Origin: Flavobacterium cyclinae
GTDB taxonomy: Bacteria; Bacteroidota; Bacteroidia; Flavobacteriales; Flavobacteriaceae
DNA length: 64,000 nt
Direction of reading: 5' to 3'
Assembly (NCBI RefSeq): GCF_021172145.1
Contig: NZ_CP089095.1
Location: 744,001 to 808,000 of the forward strand
Made by a program: the position numbers and the translations under genes
Part shown: piece by piece, positions 59,624 through 64,000 of the stretch
Layout of the letters: every line of letters begins with the position of its first letter
How positions within the stretch are numbered: the stretch's first letter is position 1
The notes under the pieces: generated by a model
The model's input: only the letters and a program-made list of their open reading frames with translations
What the model was told of the DNA's origin: nothing
Database searches by the model: none

Positions 59624-61381
59624 TTACGCTTCTTCTTTGTTTTTCTTCTTTTTTCTGAAATAATCAAAACCAAAGTAAGCCGCTAATGCAATTAAGAAAA
59701 ATTGAAAATAGGATTTTGGTTGACCATCACCACTAACAGTAGTGAATAATCTGTCCCAACGAATACTCCAATTTTTAATTCCATCGTTAATGCCATCAAT
59801 GCTCATCCAAATGAAAATAGGTTTTCCAACGATGTGATCTGCTGGAACAAATCCCCAATAACGAGAATCTTCAGAATTATGGCGGTTGTCTCCCATCATC
59901 CAAAAATAATCTTGCTTAAAGGTGTAAGAAGTCGCAATCTGACCATTAATTCTAATTTCATTACCATTTATTTTTAAATCATTTCCTTCGTATTCTTTAA
60001 TGATTCTTTTGTAAAAAGGTAATGTTTCTTGATTTAATGCTACAGTTTTTCCAGCTGCTGGGATTTCAATAGGGCCTAGATTATCTTTAGTCCAATTTTT
60101 TTGGTTTGGACCATGAGGGAAAATCTCATATTTCTCAATAGTTTGTGTAACCGCTTTTTGAGATTTAATAAAGTTAACGATATCTGTTGGAATATAATCT
60201 ACAAATAATAAGTTGTCATCTTTTCTAATAGTTGCACTTATTTTATTTTCTTTTAATTTTTCAACAATGTTTTCAATTTCAGAAATATTTTGTTTCGGGT
60301 CTAATTTAAAAACATAAGAAAAAATAGTATTTGTAGTATCAATGTTTTTTTGAAGAAGTTTTAATCCTTCAATTTTTTTCAATTTTTCTACATTTTCACT
60401 TGTGATTGCAGGAAATACTACTTTGTTTTGATATCGTTGAAATTTATCACTTCTGTAAGTGTTTAATTCAAAAAGTTGGTTTTCATTAATTGGAGTTTTC
60501 TCATCAAATTCAGTATAATAAGAATACTGTGTTTTTGCTCTTTCAGGTAAACTTTCAATTTTACCATTGATGAATAAGTCACCATTTTTTATTTCTAGTT
60601 TGTCTCCAGGTAAACCCACACATCTTTTTACATAATTTGTTTTTTTATCTATAGGCTTCTCTGCATATCTATGTAATCCATCTCTAAACATATATACCGT
60701 ATCGGTTGGCCAATTGAATACTACAATATCATTGCGTTCGATTTTTTGTAACGCAGGAAAACGGAAATACGGTAAAGAAGGTTTTGATGAATATGATTTT
60801 GTTTTTATAAAAGGTAAGGTGTCATGAACCATTGGAGCAGCAATAGGTGTCATAGGAGTTCTTGCACCATAATGAAATTTACTAACAAATAAAAAGTCAC
60901 CTACCAATAATGATTTTTCTAACGAAGAAGTAGGAATTGTGTAGGGTTGAATAAAATAGGTGTGAACTAAAGTAGCCACCACAACAGCAAACGATAATGA
61001 ACCCAAAGTGTCCATTGTTTTGTTAGGCGCTTTTAAATCGCGATTTGCATGATAAGTCGTTTCTTGAGTATAGTTTACATAAGCAATGTAAAGGCCAAGA
61101 GTAACCACTCCTAGAACCATATCAGCAGTTGATTTTTTGCCAAAAGTCCTTAAAGTTTCAATCCAAATAATTGGAAATAAAAACAAATTAATTACGGGTA
61201 TAAAAAGCAATAAGATCCAATATTTCGGACGATTGATGATTTGCATTAATACAATTCCGTTATATACCGGAACAAATGCTTCCCAAGCTTTTCTGCCTGC
61301 TTTTACATATAATTTCCAAGTCCCAATTCCATGAATTGCTTGAACCAATAAAATAAAAATTAACCAACTTGATATTTCCAT
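59624..61381 (-). CDS. lepB: Signal peptidase I, long form with N-terminal membrane domain
   Basis: The 585-residue protein is over twice the usual size. The first ~110 residues form a membrane module (AIHGIGTWKLYVKAGRKAWE, two or three helices) of the DUF5684 kind. Residues from about 125 hold the S26 domain with a membrane helix, Ser153 in IPTSSLEKSLLVGD and Lys252 in NYVKRCVGLPGD. A long insert follows, and then MGDNRHNSEDSRYWGFVP near 510. It removes signal peptides at the inner membrane. A further C-terminal helix (about 555-575) and a basic tail are present. It is behind the four-helix cassette. Confidence 0.95.
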   Translation of the reverse strand: MEISSWLIFILLVQAIHGIGTWKLYVKAGRKAWEAFVPVYNGIVLMQIINRPKYWILLLFIPVINLFLFPIIWIETLRTFGKKSTADMVLGVVTLGLYIAYVNYTQETTYHANRDLKAPNKTMDTLGSLSFAVVVATLVHTYFIQPYTIPTSSLEKSLLVGDFLFVSKFHYGARTPMTPIAAPMVHDTLPFIKTKSYSSKPSLPYFRFPALQKIERNDIVVFNWPTDTVYMFRDGLHRYAEKPIDKKTNYVKRCVGLPGDKLEIKNGDLFINGKIESLPERAKTQYSYYTEFDEKTPINENQLFELNTYRSDKFQRYQNKVVFPAITSENVEKLKKIEGLKLLQKNIDTTNTIFSYVFKLDPKQNISEIENIVEKLKENKISATIRKDDNLLFVDYIPTDIVNFIKSQKAVTQTIEKYEIFPHGPNQKNWTKDNLGPIEIPAAGKTVALNQETLPFYKRIIKEYEGNDLKINGNEIRINGQIATSYTFKQDYFWMMGDNRHNSEDSRYWGFVPADHIVGKPIFIWMSIDGINDGIKNWSIRWDRLFTTVSGDGQPKSYFQFFLIALAAYFGFDYFRKKKKNKEEA

Positions 61382-61400
61382 AATATTATTTTTAGAAAAA

Positions 61401-61426
61401 AGAATATAGAGAATAGAATATAGACT
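61401..61426. repeat. Left imperfect inverted repeat flanking the four-helix-bundle gene
   Basis: The reverse complement of 61401-61426 matches 61806-61831 at 23 of 26 bases. It lies directly downstream of the gene's stop codon. Confidence 0.7.
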
Positions 61427-61789
61427 TTACTGAAGTCCGTTTTGAAATCCCATTGCCATTCTCTGAAATTCTTCTAGTTTATTTTCAATTGTTTGATGTG
61501 TAATGTCGTCTATGTAATTTTTGTGTCGTGCTATAATAAGTTGAGTTGCTAATTCAAAAGATGAGCCTAACGAAATATCAATAAAATGGCTAAAAGATTT
61601 ATCAGTTCGTGAAGACCCTTCAGCAATATTACTTTGAATAGAAATAGAACTTTTATTCATTTGAGAACTTAAATCGTATTGTTCATGCTTTGGAAAAAGA
61701 ACTAAAATATCTGAAATGTCTTTGGCTATTTCTATTCCTAATAACCAAATTTTCAAATTTTTATAATTATGTCTTTTTTTTCCACTCAT
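61427..61789 (-). CDS. Four-helix-bundle protein (S23/IVP-like)
   Basis: I start at ATG 61789 (120 residues). The protein resembles the 23S rRNA intervening-sequence/four-helix-bundle family (TIGR02436), with NYKNLKIWLLGIEIAKDIS, YDLSSQMNKSSISIQSNIAE and SRTDKSFSHFIDISLGSS. Related folds serve as accessory proteins of retroelements (Avd), but no reverse transcriptase is near. It interrupts the conserved dapB-lepB order and is flanked by a 26-bp imperfect inverted repeat, which suggests that it came as a cassette. The function is unknown. Confidence 0.85.
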   Translation of the reverse strand: MSGKKRHNYKNLKIWLLGIEIAKDISDILVLFPKHEQYDLSSQMNKSSISIQSNIAEGSSRTDKSFSHFIDISLGSSFELATQLIIARHKNYIDDITHQTIENKLEEFQRMAMGFQNGLQ

Positions 61790-61805
61790 TCGCTCCGTTT
61801 TATAA

Positions 61806-61831
61806 TGTCTATATTCTATTATCAATATTCT
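61806..61831. repeat. Right imperfect inverted repeat flanking the four-helix-bundle gene
   Basis: This partner of 61401-61426 (reverse complement, 23/26) ends 1 base before the dapB stop codon. Confidence 0.7.
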
Positions 61832-61832
61832 A

Positions 61833-62534
61833 TTATCTTAAACCTAATACGTCTTTCATTGTAAAGACACCTTTTTTATCTTTTAACCATTCAGCTGCAA
61901 CTACAGCTCCTAAAGCAAAACCTTCTCTGCTGTGTGCCGTATGTTTGATTTCGATTTGATCCACCTCGCTATCGTAAAAGATACTGTGTGTTCCAGGTAC
62001 GTTTTCAATACGTTTTGCTTCAATATGGATTTCGTTGCTGATTGGAGTTTCTAGTGTCCAATTGGCATAATCTGTGTGTTTGATAACTCCTTCAGCAAGT
62101 GTGATAGCGGTTCCGCTTGGTGCATCTAATTTTTGAGTGTGATGAATTTCTTCCATTGAAACTTTGTATTGTTTCAAGTTGGCCATCATTTTGGCCAAAT
62201 ATTCATTTAATTCAAAAAATACATTTACACCTAAGCTAAAATTAGAAGCATAAATAAAACTTCCGTTCTTTTCTTCACACAATTGTACCATTTTAGGGTA
62301 ATCTGCTAACCAACCTGTAGTTCCTGAAATTACTGGAATTCCGTTGTTTAAACATTCTGAAATGTTTCCTACAGCACTAGTTGGAACACTAAAATCTATG
62401 GCGACATCTGCATTTAATAATCCGTCAAATGAATTGTTTTGATCTTTTTTTAATACGATTTCATGACCTCTTTCTAAAGCTATTCTTTCAATAACTTTAC
62501 CCATTTTTCCGTATCCTAAAAGTGCAATTTTCAT
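61833..62534 (-). CDS. dapB: 4-hydroxy-tetrahydrodipicolinate reductase
   Basis: The 233-residue enzyme has NAD(P)-binding LGYGKMGKVIE (5-15), the active-site motif EEIHHTQKLDAPSGTAITLA and HTAHSREGFALGAV near the C-terminus. It reduces the cyclic intermediate of the diaminopimelate/lysine pathway. It is a short form, as in other Bacteroidetes. It follows DUF5683 by 44 bases in the minus-strand cluster parB-DUF5683-dapB. Confidence 0.95.
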   Translation of the reverse strand: MKIALLGYGKMGKVIERIALERGHEIVLKKDQNNSFDGLLNADVAIDFSVPTSAVGNISECLNNGIPVISGTTGWLADYPKMVQLCEEKNGSFIYASNFSLGVNVFFELNEYLAKMMANLKQYKVSMEEIHHTQKLDAPSGTAITLAEGVIKHTDYANWTLETPISNEIHIEAKRIENVPGTHSIFYDSEVDQIEIKHTAHSREGFALGAVVAAEWLKDKKGVFTMKDVLGLR

Positions 62535-62578
62535 AATTCTTAGTTGTTCAGTTATCCAATTTGTTAGCCAATGATATG

Positions 62579-63139
62579 TTAAAATCGAAAAGTAAGTGTC
62601 ATTCCGTAATTAAATTGATAATCAATTTGGTTTTGATTCATATCAGGTTTAATAGATAAGTTGTCATTTACATTAAATTGCATTAAATGTGCATCTATAT
62701 TAGCATCTACAATGTTTAAAATGTAAATTAATCCTGTAATTAAGGCTGATAAATCTCTGTTTTTTTGATGGAATTTTTGAGCACGTATCAAACGATCGTT
62801 ATCTAAACCACCATAAATGGGATGTTCAGGATCATAAGTACCATCTAAACGTCTTTTATATTCGTTTCTGTATTCTTGATATTTATTTTGATTCCAAGTG
62901 TAATAATAAATACCAGCTCCTAATCCAGCGTAAACTAATGGAATTTTCCAATATTTTTTGTTGTAAGCCTGACCAAGTCCCGGAACTAAAGCCGAATAAA
63001 ATGCTGCTCTAGCAGGACGATTTGGGTCAATAATAGCTTTTACAGTATCTTGCGGAAGTAAACTAATTTCTTCTTGTGCTTTCCCTTTGTAAGTAAGAAA
63101 AAGACAAGTTACTATAAATATGTAATGCAGTTTTTTCAC
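62579..63139 (-). CDS. DUF5683 domain protein, exported
   Basis: The 186-residue protein starts with GTG at 63139 and overlaps the parB stop by one base, so translation is coupled. It has a signal peptide (LHYIFIVTCLFLTYKGKAQ), then the DUF5683 core (RPARAAFYSALVPGLGQAYN; YWKIPLVYAGLGAGIYYYTW; DNDRL; NIVDANIDAHLMQFNV), which carries two hydrophobic segments. The function is unknown. It belongs to the par-dapB-lepB cluster typical of Flavobacteriia. Confidence 0.85.
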   Translation of the reverse strand: MKKLHYIFIVTCLFLTYKGKAQEEISLLPQDTVKAIIDPNRPARAAFYSALVPGLGQAYNKKYWKIPLVYAGLGAGIYYYTWNQNKYQEYRNEYKRRLDGTYDPEHPIYGGLDNDRLIRAQKFHQKNRDLSALITGLIYILNIVDANIDAHLMQFNVNDNLSIKPDMNQNQIDYQFNYGMTLTFRF

Positions 63140-64000
63140 TAAGAATTAATTAGTTTCAAGATACGATTAAAGTCTTCTTCAGAATGAAATGGGATAGTGA
63201 TTTTTCCTTTTCCATTGCCAGCTAATTTAACGTCTACTTTTGTTCCAAAGTAATTTGCAAATGCTTTTTTCTCTTCTTCTTTAATATCAAAAGAGCTTGA
63301 TTTAGGTTTTGAAGTCTTTGGTTTTAAGCTGTCTTGATAATTTTTTACTAAGGCTTCTGTTTCTCTAACCGAAAGATTTTGCGTTACCACTTTATGATAA
63401 ATATCGCTTTGTACATCTTGATTGTCAATGTTAATCAATGCTCTTCCGTGTCCCATTGAAATAAAACCATCTCGCATTCCGGTTTGAATGATTGGGTCTA
63501 ATTTTAATAAACGAAGATAATTGGTAATCGTAGAACGTTTTTTACCTACACGCTCACTCAATTCTTCTTGCGTTAAATTAATTTCTTCGATTAATCTTTG
63601 ATACGAAATCGCCACCTCAATTGGATCTAAATCATGACGTTGGATGTTTTCCACCAATGCCATAACCAATGATTCGTTATCATTAGCTAAACGAATGTAA
63701 GCCGGTATCGTTTTTAATCCGATTAATTTAGAAGCACGCAAACGACGTTCACCCGAAATCAATTGGAATTTATTAAATTCTAATTTTCTAACGGTTATAG
63801 GTTGAATTACACCAAGTTCTTTGATTGATTTGGCTAATTCTTGTAACGTTTCTTCATTGAAATTCGTTCTTGGTTGAAACGGATTAATTTCAATAGACTC
63901 TATATCTAATTCAATAATATTTCCTACAACTTTATCTGCGTTTTTGTCCTCAACTGATTTAATATCGTTTTCTGGATCTTTCAATAAAGCCGATAATCCT
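63139..64000 (-). CDS. parB: Chromosome partitioning protein ParB (5' end beyond window)
   Basis: The frame continues past the TTG at 63984 to the window edge, reading GLSALLKDPENDI, the normal ParB N-terminal segment, so the true start is outside. Conserved parts are ELDIESIEINPFQPRTNF (the CTPase/ParB box), GERRLRASKLIGL, the HTH (ELSERVGKKRSTITNYLRL) and GHGRALINI. The C-terminus carries dimerization signals (KITIPFHSEEDFNRI). ParB spreads from parS sites and works with ParA, which would lie upstream off-window. This implies the replication origin region may not be far. Confidence 0.93.
   Translation of the reverse strand, partial: GLSALLKDPENDIKSVEDKNADKVVGNIIELDIESIEINPFQPRTNFNEETLQELAKSIKELGVIQPITVRKLEFNKFQLISGERRLRASKLIGLKTIPAYIRLANDNESLVMALVENIQRHDLDPIEVAISYQRLIEEINLTQEELSERVGKKRSTITNYLRLLKLDPIIQTGMRDGFISMGHGRALINIDNQDVQSDIYHKVVTQNLSVRETEALVKNYQDSLKPKTSKPKSSSFDIKEEEKKAFANYFGTKVDVKLAGNGKGKITIPFHSEEDFNRILKLINS

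Noticed and set aside
1..64000. CRISPR array, prophage or large tandem repeat
   Set aside because: No regularly spaced direct repeats of 20 bases or more, no phage genes and no cas genes were seen.

Overview
The window is chromosomal DNA from a member of the Flavobacteriaceae, most likely Flavobacterium or a close relative. The evidence is an AT-rich sequence, a SusD/RagB tail, two cargo proteins with type IX secretion (T9SS) C-terminal sorting signals, a GLPGLI-type N-terminal region, a Porin_10-type barrel and DUF2851. Bacteroidetes promoter elements of the TTG-N17..19-TAnnTTTG type are common, and Shine-Dalgarno sequences are almost absent. The exception is rpsU, whose SD is perfect. Gene density is high, and the only gene-free stretches over about 200 bases are the tRNA cluster and the rplL-rpoB spacer.

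Layout. 1-5.1 kb: the end of a SusD-type operon (SusD tail plus lipoprotein), a T9SS-secreted subtilisin-like protease and an outer-membrane porin. 5.1-14 kb: a CBS-type PLP enzyme, a secreted PNGase F-like protein on the minus strand, DUF2851, PspC, an NSS Na+-symporter with a tiny MetS-like partner missed by length cut-offs, an HhH protein and an acyl-CoA dehydrogenase. 14-28.6 kb: the translation and transcription core, rpsU-xerC-hpf, tRNA-Thr(TGT)-Tyr(GTA)-Thr(GGT)-tuf, tRNA-Trp(CCA)-secE-nusG-rplK-rplA-rplJ-rplL-rpoB-rpoC. The familiar thrU-tyrU-glyT-thrT-tufB order is kept but the glycine tRNA is absent.

28.7-37 kb: DUF3467, a GNAT enzyme, a two-part erythromycin-esterase-like exported protein, rluF, a cysteine-less 'zinc-ribbon' coiled-coil protein with a Nif3-like partner, a YoeB-type toxin-antitoxin pair, lpxK and a purine nucleoside phosphorylase. 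37-45.7 kb is mainly minus strand: a TPR hybrid histidine kinase, gap, lipA, a sigma factor with a glycosyltransferase and a small membrane protein, murB and recF. 45.7-55.2 kb: a TPR membrane protein with ribH, a complete IS3-family element (47100-48441), a small membrane protein, a Crp/Fnr regulator, an outer-membrane barrel, mutL, two rhomboid proteases and an EEP hydrolase. 55.3-64 kb: a large T9SS adhesin-like protein, then a minus-strand series parB (cut by the window edge)-DUF5683-dapB-(four-helix-bundle cassette)-lepB-WbqC.

What stands out is mostly regulatory or architectural. These features are the rpsU Shine-Dalgarno (candidate bS21 autoregulation), promoters overlapping terminators (xerC, tRNA operon), a terminator-like hairpin inside the start of the HhH gene, a gap gene that starts with TTG inside a repeat, several families of short-phrase intergenic repeats, an inverted-repeat-flanked four-helix-bundle gene, a perfect 19-nt dyad beside the Crp/Fnr regulator, and a well-formed -1 frameshift site and antisense terminator in the IS. 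I did not find a CRISPR array, prophage, defence island or rRNA operon.
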